The translations under genes and the position numbers were made by a program. A DNA stretch of 64,000 nucleotides from Pseudomonas sp. R5-89-07 (GTDB lineage: Bacteria; Pseudomonadota; Gammaproteobacteria; Pseudomonadales; Pseudomonadaceae), in the NCBI RefSeq assembly GCF_003851685.1, contig NZ_CP027727.1, forward strand, positions 248,001-312,000. Direction: 5' to 3'. The stretch's first letter is position 1. Each line of letters begins with the position of its first letter. The notes beneath the pieces are model-generated. The model did not search any database. It was not told the origin of the DNA and saw only the letters and a list, made by a program, of their open reading frames with translations. Below, piece after piece: positions 51,345 through 63,415 of this stretch.

Positions 51345-52235
51345 ATGGACCAGGTCAAAGCGATGAAGGTGTTCGTACGCATCTACGAACGTTCAAGCTT
51401 CACGCTGGCGGCCGATGACCTGAATCTGCCGCGTGCAACCCTTACCCACACCCTCAACCAATTCGAAGCCTGGCTTGGCACGCGCCTTCTGGAGCGCAGC
51501 ACTAGGCGCGTGCGCCCGACCCTGGACGGCGAGGCTTATTACCAACGCTGCGTGCACCTTCTGGCCGAACTCGAAGAGGCAGAGCTGGCCTTTCGCAGCG
51601 TGGCGCCCAAGGGCCGGTTGCGTGTGGATCTGCACGGCACCCTGGCCAAGTACTTTGTGATACCGGCGTTACCGCAATTTATGGCGCGTTACCCGCACAT
51701 CGAGCTGTCCATCAGCGAGGCGGATCGCTTTGTCGACCTGATCAGCGAAGGGGTTGATTGCGTGCTGCGCGCAGGAACCCTGGGCGACTCCTCGTTGATC
51801 GGTCGGCGGGTGGCGACCTTGCGCCAGGTCACCTGCGCCAGTCCCGCCTACTTGCGTACATACGGCGAGCCGCAGAGCCTGGCTGACCTGAGTCGGCATC
51901 GTGCGGTGAACTACGTTTCGCGCACGACGGCTAAGTTGTTTCCGTTCGAGTTCATGGTCGAAGGTGTGCTGCGGGAAGTCACCATCGAAAGTGCGCTCTC
52001 GGTATTTGGCGCCGAAATCTATTCGGCCAGTGCGGTGGCCGGGTTGGGCATTATCCAATGTCCGCATTACCGCATGGCCGAGCTGATCAAGCAGGGCGTA
52101 ATGTGTGAAATTCTGAAAGATACGCCGCCACCCTCGATGCCGGTTTCCGTGCTTTACCCACACAATCGACAGCTCTCGCCGCGGGTGCGCGTATTCGTCG
52201 ACTGGCTCGCCGAAATTTTCGAAAATGTGCGCTGA
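51345..52235 (+). CDS. LysR-family transcriptional regulator (SDR cluster)
   Basis: A 296-residue LysR regulator. The HTH is in MDQVKAMKVFVRIYERSSFTLAADDLNLPRATLTHTLNQFE, and a type 2 periplasmic-binding-like domain follows. It belongs to the CrgA/DsdC-like short branch whose members often control adjacent oxidoreductase genes. The ATG at 51345 follows GGAGAGG. It is divergent from the SDR-DUF1097-SDR genes with 115 bases between starts. No inducer can be read. Confidence 0.87.
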   Translation: MDQVKAMKVFVRIYERSSFTLAADDLNLPRATLTHTLNQFEAWLGTRLLERSTRRVRPTLDGEAYYQRCVHLLAELEEAELAFRSVAPKGRLRVDLHGTLAKYFVIPALPQFMARYPHIELSISEADRFVDLISEGVDCVLRAGTLGDSSLIGRRVATLRQVTCASPAYLRTYGEPQSLADLSRHRAVNYVSRTTAKLFPFEFMVEGVLREVTIESALSVFGAEIYSASAVAGLGIIQCPHYRMAELIKQGVMCEILKDTPPPSMPVSVLYPHNRQLSPRVRVFVDWLAEIFENVR

Positions 52236-52392
52236 TTTCCTCTGCTTGAATCGATGACATTCGCACCGGGCTGGGCATCAAAAGCGCATAGGCGCATGAG
52301 ATCGTTGTAGCGCAACTTGGCACCTGCCGTTCCACACGAGTAGCAAATTGCTGTAAAAGAGGAAGGCATACTTAAGCGATTCAGCGGGTTGA

Positions 52393-52424
52393 AAGGCCTG
52401 GGAATAACCTTATTCCCAGGCCTT
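52393..52424. promoter_or_regulatory. Perfect 15-bp inverted repeat before aldo/keto reductase
   Basis: AAGGCCTGGGAATAA at 52393-52407 and its exact complement at 52410-52424, separated by CC. No T-tract follows on the plus strand, so it is not a standard terminator for the LysR gene. It could be an operator or leader hairpin for the reductase, whose start is 28 bases on. Confidence 0.5.
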
Positions 52425-52451
52425 ATTGGCCCCAAGCCCAGAGAGGATTCG

Positions 52452-53489
52452 ATGACGTACATTGCTGCCGAAAACCGCTATGAATCTATTCCTTATCGCC
52501 GCGTAGGCCGCAGTGGATTGGTGCTGCCGGCACTGTCCCTGGGGTTGTGGCACAACTTTGGCGACAGCACGCCCATCGCCACCCAGCGCGCCCTGCTGCG
52601 CACTGCGTTCGACCTGGGTATCAACCACTTCGACCTGGCCAATAACTACGGCCCGCCTTACGGCAGCGCCGAGATCAACTTCGGCCGTTTGCTGCGCGAA
52701 GACTTCAAGCACTACCGCGACGAGCTGATCATCTCGAGCAAGGCCGGCTGGGACATGTGGCCCGGTCCTTACGGCCAGGGCGGCGGCTCGCGTAAGTACG
52801 TGCTGGCGAGCCTGGACCAGAGCCTGCAACGCCTGGGCGTCGACTACGTGGATATTTTCTATTCCCACCGTTTCGATGCTGACACGCCGCTGGAAGAAAC
52901 CGCCAGTGCGCTGGCGACCGCCGTGCAACAGGGCAAGGCGCTGTACATCGGTATCTCGTCCTACTCCGGGGTAAAGACCCGCGAGATGGCAGCCCTGCTC
53001 AAAGAGTGGAAAGTGCCGCTGTTGATTCACCAACCGGCCTACAACCTGCTCAACCGCTGGGTGGAAAAAGACCTGCTCGACACTACCGAAGAACTCGGCA
53101 CCGGGGTGATTGCCTTCACGCCGCTGGCCCAGGGTTTGCTCACCGATAAATACCTCAACGGCGTACCGGCCGATGCGCGGGTGAATCGCCCCGGTGGTGG
53201 CTCGCTGCAGGCCAAGCATCTGTCCGAAGCCAACATTGCCCACGTGCGTGCCTTGAACGAAATCGCTCAGCGTCGTGGCCAGAGCCTGGCGCAACTGGCG
53301 TTGGCCTGGACCCTGCGCGATCCACGGGTGACCAGTGCGCTGATCGGTGCGAGCCGGCCGGAGCAGATCATCGAGAACGTCGGGGCGCTGCAGAACCTGA
53401 ACTTCAGCGCTGAAGAACTGGCGGAAATCGACCGGTTTGCCCAGGAAGGCGGAATCAACCTGTGGGAAAAACCATCCACCGCTGAATAA
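52452..53489 (+). CDS. Aldo/keto reductase, YghZ (L-glyceraldehyde 3-phosphate reductase) type
   Basis: A 345-residue NADPH-dependent aldo/keto reductase. The catalytic tetrad is readable: Asp and Tyr in FDLANNYGPPYG, Lys in ISSKAGWDMWPGPYG and His in FYSHRFDADTP. The insert GPYGQGGGSRKYVLASLDQSLQRLGVDYVDIFYSH and the length agree with E. coli YghZ, which reduces L-glyceraldehyde 3-phosphate and methylglyoxal. GAGAGGA precedes ATG 52452. It stands between the LysR gene and the tau operon (convergent with tauD), with a perfect inverted repeat in its leader. No clear link with sulfur. Confidence 0.88.
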   Translation: MTYIAAENRYESIPYRRVGRSGLVLPALSLGLWHNFGDSTPIATQRALLRTAFDLGINHFDLANNYGPPYGSAEINFGRLLREDFKHYRDELIISSKAGWDMWPGPYGQGGGSRKYVLASLDQSLQRLGVDYVDIFYSHRFDADTPLEETASALATAVQQGKALYIGISSYSGVKTREMAALLKEWKVPLLIHQPAYNLLNRWVEKDLLDTTEELGTGVIAFTPLAQGLLTDKYLNGVPADARVNRPGGGSLQAKHLSEANIAHVRALNEIAQRRGQSLAQLALAWTLRDPRVTSALIGASRPEQIIENVGALQNLNFSAEELAEIDRFAQEGGINLWEKPSTAE

Positions 53490-53510
53490 CTGACGCAACT
53501 CGGTCAAAAT

Positions 53511-53597
53511 GTGGGAGGGGGCTTGCCCCCGATAGCAATTTTTCAGCCAACTAATCAGTGACTGACCTACCGCCATCGGGGGCAAGCCCCCTCCCAC
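53511..53597. repeat. REPIN (inverted doublet of type I REP)
   Basis: Type I REP doublet between the convergent aldo/keto reductase and tauD genes, ending three bases before the tauD stop codon. Confidence 0.95.
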
Positions 53598-53599
53598 AT

Positions 53600-54436
53600 T
53601 TAAAACGGCACGTCGCCCAGGATGGTTGCCCGGTGCATCACCCGCCGCTGCGGCCGGTAGTCGTCCACTGCGTAGTGCTGGGTGACGCGGTTGTCCCAGA
53701 ACGCCACGTCGTTTTCCTGCCAGCGCCAGCGAATGGTGAATTCCGGGCGGGTGGCATGCGCGAACAAAAACTTCAGGACCGCTTCGCTTTCCGCCGGCTC
53801 CAGCTCATTGATCCTGGTGGTGAAGCCGTCGCTGACGAACAGCGATTTACGGCCACTCACAGGGTGTGTGCGTATCACCGGGTGCGACAGTGGCGGGTTC
53901 TTTTTGCGGGCTTCTTCCCAGCGCGCCAGGTCGGCGGCGGTGTTGCCATAGCGCTCCAGTGGGAAGGATTTGACGAAGTCGTGGGTGGCAGTCAGCCCAT
54001 CGAGCAATGCCTTGAAGGGTTCGGACAGCGCTTCATAGGCCGCAATCCCACTGGCCCACAAAGTGTCGCCACCGTAGGCCGGCAGCAGCTTGGCGCTGAG
54101 TACCGCGCCGAGGGCCGGGGTGGGCAGGAAGGTCACGTCGGTGTGCCAGATCGCATTGTCACGCACATCGGTGACGGCCGTGTCGAGGATCAGCACTTCG
54201 GGCTGTTCCGGCACGTTGGGGTAGATCGGATGAATATGCAGGTCACCAAAATGCGCCGCGAACCGTGCCTGTTGCTGCGGGGTGATCGGCTGATTGCGAA
54301 AGAACAGCACTGAATGCGCGAGCAGTGCTTGTTCAATGGCGTCGCGCTGTTCGCTGCTCAGCGTTTGGGTAATATCGACGCCACTGATCTGTGCGCCCAG
54401 TGCGGTGCTTAACGGGGTAACGGTCAGGCTGCTCAT
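53600..54436 (-). CDS. tauD: Taurine dioxygenase TauD
   Basis: A 278-residue Fe(II)/2-oxoglutarate dioxygenase that oxidises taurine to sulfite and aminoacetaldehyde in the cytoplasm. Iron ligands are His98 and Asp100 (IWHTDVTF) and His254 (TQHYAVDDY), with 2-oxoglutarate-binding arginines near 264-269. The N-terminus [19 protein letters not shown] is as in TauD of E. coli (283 residues). It is the last gene of tauABCD, 14 bases after tauC. The paralogue atsK at 2920-3825 shares the ligands but has a different substrate pocket. Confidence 0.93.
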   Translation of the reverse strand: MSSLTVTPLSTALGAQISGVDITQTLSSEQRDAIEQALLAHSVLFFRNQPITPQQQARFAAHFGDLHIHPIYPNVPEQPEVLILDTAVTDVRDNAIWHTDVTFLPTPALGAVLSAKLLPAYGGDTLWASGIAAYEALSEPFKALLDGLTATHDFVKSFPLERYGNTAADLARWEEARKKNPPLSHPVIRTHPVSGRKSLFVSDGFTTRINELEPAESEAVLKFLFAHATRPEFTIRWRWQENDVAFWDNRVTQHYAVDDYRPQRRVMHRATILGDVPF

Positions 54437-54450
54437 TTATCGTTCATCAC

Positions 54451-55287
54451 TCAGTGTGCCTGGCCATGCCACGGCACTAATTTACGCTGCAGGGCGCGCA
54501 GGCCCATTTCCATGGCGAAGGCGATCAGCGCGATCACCAGGATGCCCAATACCACGACGTCGGTGACCAGAAACTGCGCAGCCGACTGCACCATGAAGCC
54601 CAGGCCGCTGGTGGCGGCGATCAGCTCGGCGGCCACCAGGGTCGACCACCCCACGCCCAGGCCGATGCGCACACCGGTGAGGATGTCGGGCAGGGCGCTG
54701 GGCAGGATCACATGACGAATCAACTGGGCCCGAGTCGCGCCGAGGGACTGCGCGGCGCGCAACTTGGCCGGGTCCACAGTGCGCACGCCGGTCGCGGTGG
54801 CGATGGCAATCGGCGCAAAGATCGCCAGGTAAATCAGCAGCACCTTGGACAGCTCGCCGATGCCGCACCAAATCACGATCAGCGGCAGATAGGCCAGCGG
54901 CGGAATCGGCCGGTAGAACTCGATCAGCGGGTCGAGAATGCCGCGGGCAATACGGTTGGCACCGATGGCGATCCCCACCGGCACAGCCGTCAGTACCGCA
55001 AAGCCCAAGCCCAGGCCGATGCGGCTGAGGCTGGCGCCCAAGTGCTGCCACAAGGTGGAATCCATATAGCCGGTAGTGGCCAGCAACCAGCCTTTTTGCA
55101 GCACAGCCGAGGGTGGCGGCAGGAACAGCGGCTCGATCAGCCCGGTGGCGGTCACTGCCCACCACAGCGCGAGCAGGGCAAGCAGAGTCAACACACTGAT
55201 CCAGCGCGTACTCAGGCTGCGCCGTAGCGCGACCGGCTGGGGTGCGACGGGCTTGGCCGCCGTCGTGGAAAGTTCGTAGCTGCTCAT
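54451..55287 (-). CDS. tauC: Taurine ABC transporter permease TauC
   Basis: A 278-residue permease with six predicted helices. The EAA-loop motif is [28 protein letters not shown], and [19 protein letters not shown] is shared with SsuC/TauC proteins. The N-terminus has about 30 hydrophilic residues before helix 1. The ATG overlaps the tauB stop by four bases, so the two are translationally coupled. It forms the inner-membrane channel for taurine with TauB and TauA. Confidence 0.93.
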   Translation of the reverse strand: MSSYELSTTAAKPVAPQPVALRRSLSTRWISVLTLLALLALWWAVTATGLIEPLFLPPPSAVLQKGWLLATTGYMDSTLWQHLGASLSRIGLGLGFAVLTAVPVGIAIGANRIARGILDPLIEFYRPIPPLAYLPLIVIWCGIGELSKVLLIYLAIFAPIAIATATGVRTVDPAKLRAAQSLGATRAQLIRHVILPSALPDILTGVRIGLGVGWSTLVAAELIAATSGLGFMVQSAAQFLVTDVVVLGILVIALIAFAMEMGLRALQRKLVPWHGQAH

Positions 55288-56063
55288 GCGTACACCTGCC
55301 GTTGCGAGAACACTTTGCCCAGCACATGTTCACGGGTTTCGATAAAGCGTGGGTCGGACTTGATCGCCCGTGCCGATTCGCCCGCCGCGTAGCGTTGGCC
55401 GAAGTCCAGGTGCAGGCGTTCGACGATTTGGCCGGGATTGGGTGCCAACAGGATCAGGTCCGTGGCGAGGAACACCGCTTCTTCGATGTCGTGGGTGATC
55501 AGGAACACCGGTTTGGCCGTGCGGCGCCAGACTTGCAGCAGCAGTTCCTGCATCTGTTCGCGGGTAAAGGCATCGAGGGCGCCGAAGGGCTCGTCCATCA
55601 GTAACACGCGAGGGTCGGCGGCGAGGGCGCGAGCGAGGCCGACGCGTTGCTTCTGGCCACCGGAGAGTTGCCAGATGCGGCGGCTGTCGAAACCGCTCAG
55701 GTCCACCAGCGCGAGCATTTCCCGAGCGCGCACTTCACGTTGCGCCTTGGGCACGCCGGCCAGTTCCAGGCCGAAGCCGACGTTGGCCAGCACGTCCTGC
55801 CAGGGCAGCAGGGCGTCGTCCTGGAACACCACGCCGCGCTCGGCACTGGGGCCTTTGACCGGCACACCATCGAGGGTAATGCGCCCGGCCGAGGGCTCGA
55901 CGAAGCCGGCAATCAGGTTCAACAGCGAAGTCTTGCCACTGCCGGAAGGGCCGAGGGCCACCAGCAATTGCTGGGGCCCAAGTTCAAGTGAAATATCCGC
56001 CAGTACCGGTTCCGGAGCGCCTGGGTACTGTGCGCTGATGCGCTCCAGTTGTAGCAAGGCCAT
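55284..56063 (-). CDS. tauB: Taurine ABC transporter ATP-binding protein TauB
   Basis: A 259-residue ATPase. Walker A is GPSGSGKTS, the signature LSGGQKQR, Walker [18 protein letters not shown] and the H-loop ITHDIEEA. The end [31 protein letters not shown] is typical of sulfonate/taurine ATPases. ATG 56063 gives the usual N-terminus ([15 protein letters not shown]); the frame is open further upstream into tauA antisense sequence, which is not expected to be translated. It starts 13 bases after tauA. Confidence 0.93.
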   Translation of the reverse strand: MALLQLERISAQYPGAPEPVLADISLELGPQQLLVALGPSGSGKTSLLNLIAGFVEPSAGRITLDGVPVKGPSAERGVVFQDDALLPWQDVLANVGFGLELAGVPKAQREVRAREMLALVDLSGFDSRRIWQLSGGQKQRVGLARALAADPRVLLMDEPFGALDAFTREQMQELLLQVWRRTAKPVFLITHDIEEAVFLATDLILLAPNPGQIVERLHLDFGQRYAAGESARAIKSDPRFIETREHVLGKVFSQRQVYA

Positions 56064-56076
56064 CGCGATGAACTCC

Positions 56077-57054
56077 TCAGTTAGTGATGAATTTGGCGCT
56101 GATGTATGGGGCGTAGTCCGGCAGCACGGCGTCGACCTTGCCTTGTTCCTTGAGGAACGCCGCGGTATCGGTGACGGCCTTGGTGGTCGGGGCGCCCAGC
56201 AGGGTGACCTGGTCGGCGGCCAACGGGTAGACGTTGCCTTGCAGCAGCAGCGGGATGTCGCTGGCCTTGGCACCGGAGAGTTTCACCAGCTTGTCGACGT
56301 TGGTTTTGTCGGCGAGCCACGCTTGTGGGTCTTTGCGATACGCGGCGTAGGCATCCAGGGTGACCTTGGCAAAGGCAGTGACGATTTCCGGATGCTTCTC
56401 GGCGAAGTCCTTGCGCACGATCCAGGCGTCGAAGGTCGGCGCGCCGAACTTGGCCAGCTCGCCGGAGGTGATCAACACCTTGCCGTTTTCCTTGGCGACG
56501 CCCAGTGCCGGGTCCCACACGTAGGTGGCGTCGATATCACCGCGCTTCCAGGCGGCGATGATGGCCGGTGGTGCGAGATTGAGGATGGTCACTTTCGAAG
56601 GGTCGATGTTCCAGTGCTTCAGCGCGGCCAGCAGGCTGTAGTGACCGGTGGACACGAACGGCACGGCGATCTTTTTACCGATCAGGTCCTGAGGGCTGTT
56701 GATGCCCGAGCCATCCCGCGCCACCAGCGCTTCGGCGCCGCCGATCTGGGTGGCGACGAGAAAGGTTTGCACCGGTACCTTGCGAGTGATCGCAGCGGTC
56801 AACGGGCTGGAACCGAGGTAACCGATCTGCACGTCGCCCGAGGCGATGGCGGCGATGATATCGGCGCCATTGTCGAATTTGCGCCAGTCGATCTTGGCGT
56901 GGGTGGCCTTTTCATAGGCGCCGTCGGCCTGGGCAACTTTCGCCGGGTCTACGGTGGTCTGGTAAGCGACGGTCACATCCGCCGCCTGGACAAACAGGCT
57001 GGCACCGGCCAGGGACAACGCCGCCAGCAAGCGCAGGGGGGTCAGCAGTTTCAA
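56077..57054 (-). CDS. tauA: Taurine-binding periplasmic protein TauA
   Basis: A 325-residue solute-binding protein. The signal peptide is residues 1-24 (…SLFVQA). The mature part has [64 protein letters not shown] and [26 protein letters not shown], all typical of TauA. It is the first gene of tauABCD and captures taurine. An A+T-rich region at about 57100-57145 upstream, with AAAATAAATAACATTTTCGAATT, may carry a CysB/sulfur-starvation site. A REPIN with an inserted IS element follows further upstream. Confidence 0.93.
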   Translation of the reverse strand: MKLLTPLRLLAALSLAGASLFVQAADVTVAYQTTVDPAKVAQADGAYEKATHAKIDWRKFDNGADIIAAIASGDVQIGYLGSSPLTAAITRKVPVQTFLVATQIGGAEALVARDGSGINSPQDLIGKKIAVPFVSTGHYSLLAALKHWNIDPSKVTILNLAPPAIIAAWKRGDIDATYVWDPALGVAKENGKVLITSGELAKFGAPTFDAWIVRKDFAEKHPEIVTAFAKVTLDAYAAYRKDPQAWLADKTNVDKLVKLSGAKASDIPLLLQGNVYPLAADQVTLLGAPTTKAVTDTAAFLKEQGKVDAVLPDYAPYISAKFITN

Positions 57055-57336
57055 GGGGGAGCTCCTCAGTCAGGCGGCCGGGGGTCGGCGTGTGAGGAGA
57101 CTAAATGATCTAAGAATCAGAAAATAAATAACATTTTCGAATTAGCTTAGTCAGAGAAGATTGAAGCTAATCTGCGCCATATGAGGGCAAATGTGGGAGG
57201 GGGCTTGCCCCCGATAGCGGTGAATCAGTCACTCATAGGTAGACTGACACTCTGCTATCGGGGGCAAGCTGAACTGGCCTAATGATCCCGGACACCTCTT
57301 AAGGGCGATATGATTCGCCCAATCAGGAGGTTCCAA

Positions 57337-58484
<1,148 letters not shown>

Positions 58485-58553
58485 TCACCGTAATCGGTGT
58501 CCGGAAAAACTTGACCAGAACAAGCCCCCTCCCACAATGGACTGAGTTCGTCC

Positions 58554-60137
58554 TTAGTTGCTGATCGCCAGAATGCTCGCCTGGTACGAGCCGACGAACA
58601 CATCGAAATCGCCCACTTCGTTCTGCTCAAGCTCAGCCTGTTGAGCCAGCGACGTACGCGCCAGTTCTTCAAAGCGCGCCTGTTCCTCGGCGGGAAGCGG
58701 CTCCTTGCGGAAGTACTCGGCGTGCAGCTCGCTCTGGTGCAGCGAGAACTGCGCAAAGCTTTCCTTGCGCTCGGCCATTGCTGCCAGCACCTGAGCCGAC
58801 GGCGTCAGAGACGGGTCGTTGATCTTGGCCAGTTGAGCGTCCAGTGCCTGGCTATGTTCAGTGATGCCATGGCTCTCGTCGAGCAGGGCGGCCAGCGGGG
58901 CGATTTGCTCCAAAAGCTCGGTGGCCCACTCTTTCATATCCACCGCTTGACCCTCGCGCTGCAATTGCAGGCCCGGCCGGCGGCCTTCCTTGACCACGCT
59001 GAGGAAGTTTGAGGTGGCATTCCCGCATTCATTACTGGCGAACAGTGGGCTGTCATTCAGTGCGCAATACAACAGGAACGCGTCAAGAAAGCGCGACTCG
59101 GGAAGGTCGATGCCCATCGGCAGAAACGGGTTGATGTCCAGGCAGCGCACTTCGATGTACTGGATACCACGGGCCATCAGCGCCTGGATCGGCCGCTCGC
59201 CGGTATAGGTCACGCGCTTGGGGCGGATGTTGGAGTAGTACTCGTTTTCGATCTGCAGAATGTTGGTGTTGAGCTGCACCCACTCGCCATCCTTGTGCGT
59301 GCCGACTTCGACATACGGCGCGTAGGGCGTTGCCACCGCTTCGCGCAGGCTGTCGGTGTAGCTGGCCAGGTCGTTGTAACACGGCGTGAGGCCGGCCTGA
59401 GCGTTGCTCTGGTAACCCAGGTCGCTCATGCGCAGGCTGGTGGCGTACGGCAAGTACAGTGTTTCGGCGTCGAGCACTTCCAGCTGGTGCGAGCGACCGC
59501 GCAGGAAACCCGCATCCAGGGCCGGCGAGGCGCCAAAGAGGTACATCAACAGCCAGCTGTAGCGACGGAAGTTACGAATCAGCGCGATGTAGGCGGTGGA
59601 TTGGTAGTCGCGGTCGGTGCCGACAAACCCTTCGGCTTCCTTGAGCAACGGCCACAGCTGTTCGGGCAGCGAAAAGTTGTAGTGGATGCCGGCGATGCAT
59701 TGCATGGTCTTGCCGTAGCGCAGGGCCAGGCCCTTGCGATACACGTACTTGAGCTGGCCGATATTGGACGTGCCGTAGTAGGCAATCGGAATGTCTTCCT
59801 CAGCCGGCAACGGACACGGCATCGAGGGGCTCCACAGGTATTCGCTGCCCAGCTTGCTGTAGGCAAAGCGATGGATCTTGTCCAGGCTGCTCAGGGTATC
59901 GGCCGGGTTGGGCAGCGCGGGGGTGATGAACTCCAGCAGCGATTCCGAGTAGTCGGTGGTGATCTGCTCGTGGGTCAACGCGGCGCCCAGGGCTTCCGGA
60001 TGCGGCGTCTGGGCCAGGCGACCCTCGCTGGTGACGCGCAGGCATTCACGCTCGATGCCATGCAGGCAGTGCTCTAGCAGGGAGAGGTGTTCGCGCTTGC
60101 CGAGCAGGGCCAGGCGGCGGTTGAGAAGTTCGCTCAA
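58554..60137 (-). CDS. gshA: Glutamate-cysteine ligase
   Basis: A 527-residue proteobacterial glutamate-cysteine ligase, which joins glutamate and cysteine with ATP in the first step of glutathione synthesis. Family segments are [69 protein letters not shown] and [20 protein letters not shown]. The preferred start is TTG 60137: AAGGA lies seven bases before it and the resulting length equals that I recall for P. aeruginosa GshA. A GTG at 60152 in the same frame has no good site. It is transcribed alone, with IS and REP DNA behind its stop. Confidence 0.93.
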   Translation of the reverse strand: MSELLNRRLALLGKREHLSLLEHCLHGIERECLRVTSEGRLAQTPHPEALGAALTHEQITTDYSESLLEFITPALPNPADTLSSLDKIHRFAYSKLGSEYLWSPSMPCPLPAEEDIPIAYYGTSNIGQLKYVYRKGLALRYGKTMQCIAGIHYNFSLPEQLWPLLKEAEGFVGTDRDYQSTAYIALIRNFRRYSWLLMYLFGASPALDAGFLRGRSHQLEVLDAETLYLPYATSLRMSDLGYQSNAQAGLTPCYNDLASYTDSLREAVATPYAPYVEVGTHKDGEWVQLNTNILQIENEYYSNIRPKRVTYTGERPIQALMARGIQYIEVRCLDINPFLPMGIDLPESRFLDAFLLYCALNDSPLFASNECGNATSNFLSVVKEGRRPGLQLQREGQAVDMKEWATELLEQIAPLAALLDESHGITEHSQALDAQLAKINDPSLTPSAQVLAAMAERKESFAQFSLHQSELHAEYFRKEPLPAEEQARFEELARTSLAQQAELEQNEVGDFDVFVGSYQASILAISN

Positions 60138-60351
60138 GTTGGATTCCTTCACGCGTCAGTCGCCCCAATATGGGGGTGGGCAAGACGGTCTACAAGGGTG
60201 AAGTTGAAACTGGCGTGATCGCCTGGTTCTGAGTCGATTTGACCCGCTCTGAATATGCCGACTTCACTCCATGAATTGGGCTACAGCGCAGCGAGAAAAT
60301 TCCGACGCTGTTGTCGCAGCGCCGAAATTAACTCAAATCAGGGGTAGGGAG

Positions 60352-60735
60352 CTATAGGACAGCGAACGTGCCCTGTGCTTTTGCGACAAGTCTTTCGCCC
60401 TGGTACACGTCGGCTTCGACCACCAATGTGCGCCTGCCGGCGTGGATCACCCGGCTGGTGCACAGCACATCTCCGTCTTCAACGGCGCGGATATAGTTGA
60501 TCTTGCACTCGATGGTCGCGCTCTGCTGGTCGAACCCATGGGAGCTGGAGCAGGCCAGCCCCATGGTGATATCCACCAGGCTGAAGATCGCGCCGCCATG
60601 CAGCTTGCCGCCGCGATTGCGCAACTGCGGCGCCAGGCTCAGGGCCACCTCGGCAACGCCCTCATCCAGGCGTTGCAGGCGGCAGCCGATCAGTTCGCTG
60701 AATGCGCTCTGGGTCAAACCGGCCGGAATATCCAT
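60352..60735 (-). CDS. PaaI-family hotdog-fold thioesterase
   Basis: A 127-residue hotdog thioesterase. NRGGKLHGGAIFSLVDITMGLACSSS is the HGG-containing active-site helix of the PaaI/YbdB group, and ECKINYIRAVEDGDVLC and GRRTLVVEADVYQGERLVAKAQGTF are the following strands. It hydrolyses an acyl-CoA thioester, substrate unknown. The start overlaps the tex stop by one base (TGATG), so it is co-translated after tex. Confidence 0.88.
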   Translation of the reverse strand: MDIPAGLTQSAFSELIGCRLQRLDEGVAEVALSLAPQLRNRGGKLHGGAIFSLVDITMGLACSSSHGFDQQSATIECKINYIRAVEDGDVLCTSRVIHAGRRTLVVEADVYQGERLVAKAQGTFAVL

Positions 60736-63059
60736 CAGCGCTTCTTCAACTGCTTGGCTTTGGCGAACAGCGAAGCCATGGCATTGTTGCTCGGTGCGGC
60801 TGTCGCGGTTTCCTTGCGCGGCGCGGTGTTCTGCGATGAGCGCGGTGCCGAGCCAGGGCGGGCGCCACGGGCTCCGTCGATTTTCTCGCCGGGGGTGTCG
60901 CTCATGCGCATCGACAGGCCAACGCGTTTGCGCGGGATGTCGACTTCCATCACCTTGACCTTGACCACGTCACCGGCCTTTACCGCTTCGCGAGGATCCT
61001 TGATGAACTTCTCCGAAAGCGCGGAGATATGCACCAAGCCGTCCTGATGCACGCCGATATCGACGAACGCGCCGAAGTTGGTCACGTTGGTCACCACGCC
61101 TTCGAGGATCATGCCCGGTTGCAGGTCCTTGAGGTCTTCGACACCGTCCTGGAACTCGGCGGTCTTGAACTCGGGGCGTGGGTCGCGGCCGGGCTTTTCC
61201 AGTTCTTGCAGAATGTCGGTGATGGTCGGCACGCCGAAGGTTTCGTCGGTGTACTTCTTCGGGTCCAGGCGCTTGAGGAACGCGGCGTCGCCGATCAGCG
61301 AGCGGATGTCGCGATCGGTTTCGGCGGCAATGCGCTGTACCAGCGGATAGGCTTCCGGGTGAACCGCAGAGGCATCCAGCGGGTTATCACCGTTCATTAC
61401 GCGTAGGAAACCGGCGGCTTGCTCGAAGGTTTTCTCACCCAGGCGCGCGACTTTTTTCAGCGCGGCGCGGGTTTTGAACGCGCCGTTCTCGTCGCGGTGG
61501 GTGACGATATTCTGCGCGAGGGTAGCGTTGAGGCCGGAGATGCGTGCAAGCAGCGCCACGGACGCGGTATTTACGTCCACACCCACGGCGTTCACGCAGT
61601 CTTCCACGACCGCATCCAGGCCCCGCGCCAGCTTGAGCTGCGACACGTCATGCTGGTATTGGCCGACGCCGATGGATTTGGGGTCGATTTTCACCAGTTC
61701 GGCCAGCGGGTCCTGCAGGCGACGGGCAATCGACACGGCGCCGCGGATCGACACATCGAGGTCCGGGAATTCCTTGGACGCCAGTTCCGAGGCCGAGTAC
61801 ACCGAAGCCCCCGCCTCGGAGACCATCACCTTGGTCATCTTCATGGCTGGGTACTTTTTGATCAGCTCGGCGGCCAGCTTGTCGGTTTCGCGGCTGGCGG
61901 TGCCGTTGCCGATGGCGATCAGGTCCACGGCGTGCTTGGCGCACAGGGCGGCCAGGATCGCGAGGGTCTGGTCCCACTTGTTATGCGGTACGTGCGGGTA
62001 GACGGTGGCGTGGTCCAGCAGCTTGCCGGTGGCGTCGACCACCGCGACCTTGCAACCGGTGCGCAGGCCCGGGTCCAGGCCCAGGGTCGCCCGTGGGCCG
62101 GCCGGTGCAGCCAGCAACAGGTCATGCAGGTTGTGGGCGAACACGTTGATCGCTTCGGTTTCGGCGCCATCACGCAGCTCGCCGAGCAGGTCGGTTTCCA
62201 GGTGGGTGTAGAGCTTGACCTTCCAGGTCCAGCGCACGACTTCACCGAGCCACTTGTCCGCAGGACGATTCTGATTCTGGATGCCGAATTGTTGACCGAT
62301 CATGCCCTCGCACGGGTGCATGGTGCCTGGCAGCTCGTCACCGACTTTCAGCGCGGAGCTGAGAATGCCCTCGTTGCGGCCGCGGAAAATCGCCAGGGCG
62401 CGGTGGGATGGCATGCTTTTGAGCGGTTCGTCGTGTTCGAAGTAATCGCGGAACTTGGCGCCTTCTTCCTCTTTGCCGGCGATCACGCGGGCGCTGAGGA
62501 TGGCTTCCTGTTTCAAGTAGGTACGCAGCTTTTCGAGCAGGCTGGCGTTTTCCGCGAAGCGCTCCATCAGGATGTACTTGGCGCCTTCAAGGGCGGCCTT
62601 GATATCGGCGACGCCTTTTTCTGCGTCGACAAAACGCGCGGCTTCGGTTTCCGGGTTCAGCGACGGGTCATTGAACAGGCCGTCGGCCAAGTCGCCCAGG
62701 CCAGCTTCCAGGGCGATCTGGCCCTTTGTACGACGTTTCTGTTTATACGGCAGATAAAGGTCTTCGAGGCGGGTCTTGGTGTCGGCGAGCTTGATGTCGC
62801 GTTCCAATTGCGGGGTCAACTTGCCCTGTTCTTCGATGCTGGCAAGGATGCTGATACGCCGCTCGTCGAGTTCTCGCAGGTAGCGCAGGCGTTCTTCCAG
62901 GTGTCGCAGCTGGATATCGTCAAGGCTGCCTGTTACTTCTTTTCGGTAACGGGCGATGAAAGGCACCGTGGAGCCTTCATCCAGTAGCGCGACGGCCGCT
63001 TCGACCTGTTGTGGGCGTACACCGAGTTCCTCGGCGATGCGGCTGTTGATGCTGTCCAT
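60735..63059 (-). CDS. tex: Tex-like transcription accessory / S1 RNA-binding protein
   Basis: A 774-residue Tex protein, which binds nucleic acid and affects transcription and toxin expression in several bacteria. Layout: an N-terminal helical region from [26 protein letters not shown], the YqgF RNase H-like domain with [18 protein letters not shown] (about 325-345), helix-hairpin-helix segments ([36 protein letters not shown]) and a C-terminal S1 domain ([33 protein letters not shown], about 640-710). A basic, Ala-rich tail follows. ATG 63059 (upstream frame to 63353 is non-genic). It is divergent from ompR and co-transcribed with the thioesterase. Confidence 0.95.
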   Translation of the reverse strand: MDSINSRIAEELGVRPQQVEAAVALLDEGSTVPFIARYRKEVTGSLDDIQLRHLEERLRYLRELDERRISILASIEEQGKLTPQLERDIKLADTKTRLEDLYLPYKQKRRTKGQIALEAGLGDLADGLFNDPSLNPETEAARFVDAEKGVADIKAALEGAKYILMERFAENASLLEKLRTYLKQEAILSARVIAGKEEEGAKFRDYFEHDEPLKSMPSHRALAIFRGRNEGILSSALKVGDELPGTMHPCEGMIGQQFGIQNQNRPADKWLGEVVRWTWKVKLYTHLETDLLGELRDGAETEAINVFAHNLHDLLLAAPAGPRATLGLDPGLRTGCKVAVVDATGKLLDHATVYPHVPHNKWDQTLAILAALCAKHAVDLIAIGNGTASRETDKLAAELIKKYPAMKMTKVMVSEAGASVYSASELASKEFPDLDVSIRGAVSIARRLQDPLAELVKIDPKSIGVGQYQHDVSQLKLARGLDAVVEDCVNAVGVDVNTASVALLARISGLNATLAQNIVTHRDENGAFKTRAALKKVARLGEKTFEQAAGFLRVMNGDNPLDASAVHPEAYPLVQRIAAETDRDIRSLIGDAAFLKRLDPKKYTDETFGVPTITDILQELEKPGRDPRPEFKTAEFQDGVEDLKDLQPGMILEGVVTNVTNFGAFVDIGVHQDGLVHISALSEKFIKDPREAVKAGDVVKVKVMEVDIPRKRVGLSMRMSDTPGEKIDGARGARPGSAPRSSQNTAPRKETATAAPSNNAMASLFAKAKQLKKR

Positions 63060-63415
63060 AAAACCACCTGAAATTCTGAAAAGCAGCTCGCACGCCCGGA
63101 AAACAAGGCCTTGCGAGGCTGGTTGAGCGGCCCGACTGGCGCCGCTGCCTGGGTCAAGAGGCAGCCTATTGACCCTCGAAATCGAAAAAACACGATAAGC
63201 CGGTAAAAAAAAGCCCGGCAGTAAACAGTAACGATCTGACGTTGCCCTGCACGAAGGCGCCGCATTATAACCAGCGTTCTGCCCTTGGGGGCTACTGCGC
63301 CAGAGGTTGTTGGGCGGGGCTTGGCTGGCGGTAGACGAAAAATCTGCTAACAATGCACACGGTGCGTATAACGGCAGCTAGGCCATAATGCGCGCCGAGA
63401 TAAGAGGAGCATCTA
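63060..63415. other. tex-ompR divergent intergenic region
   Basis: This 356-base region holds the promoters of tex and ompR. I see no gene, REP or clear operator. The AAAAAAAA run at about 63206-63213 lies within a short GCCGG/CCGGC pairing. Confidence 0.6.
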
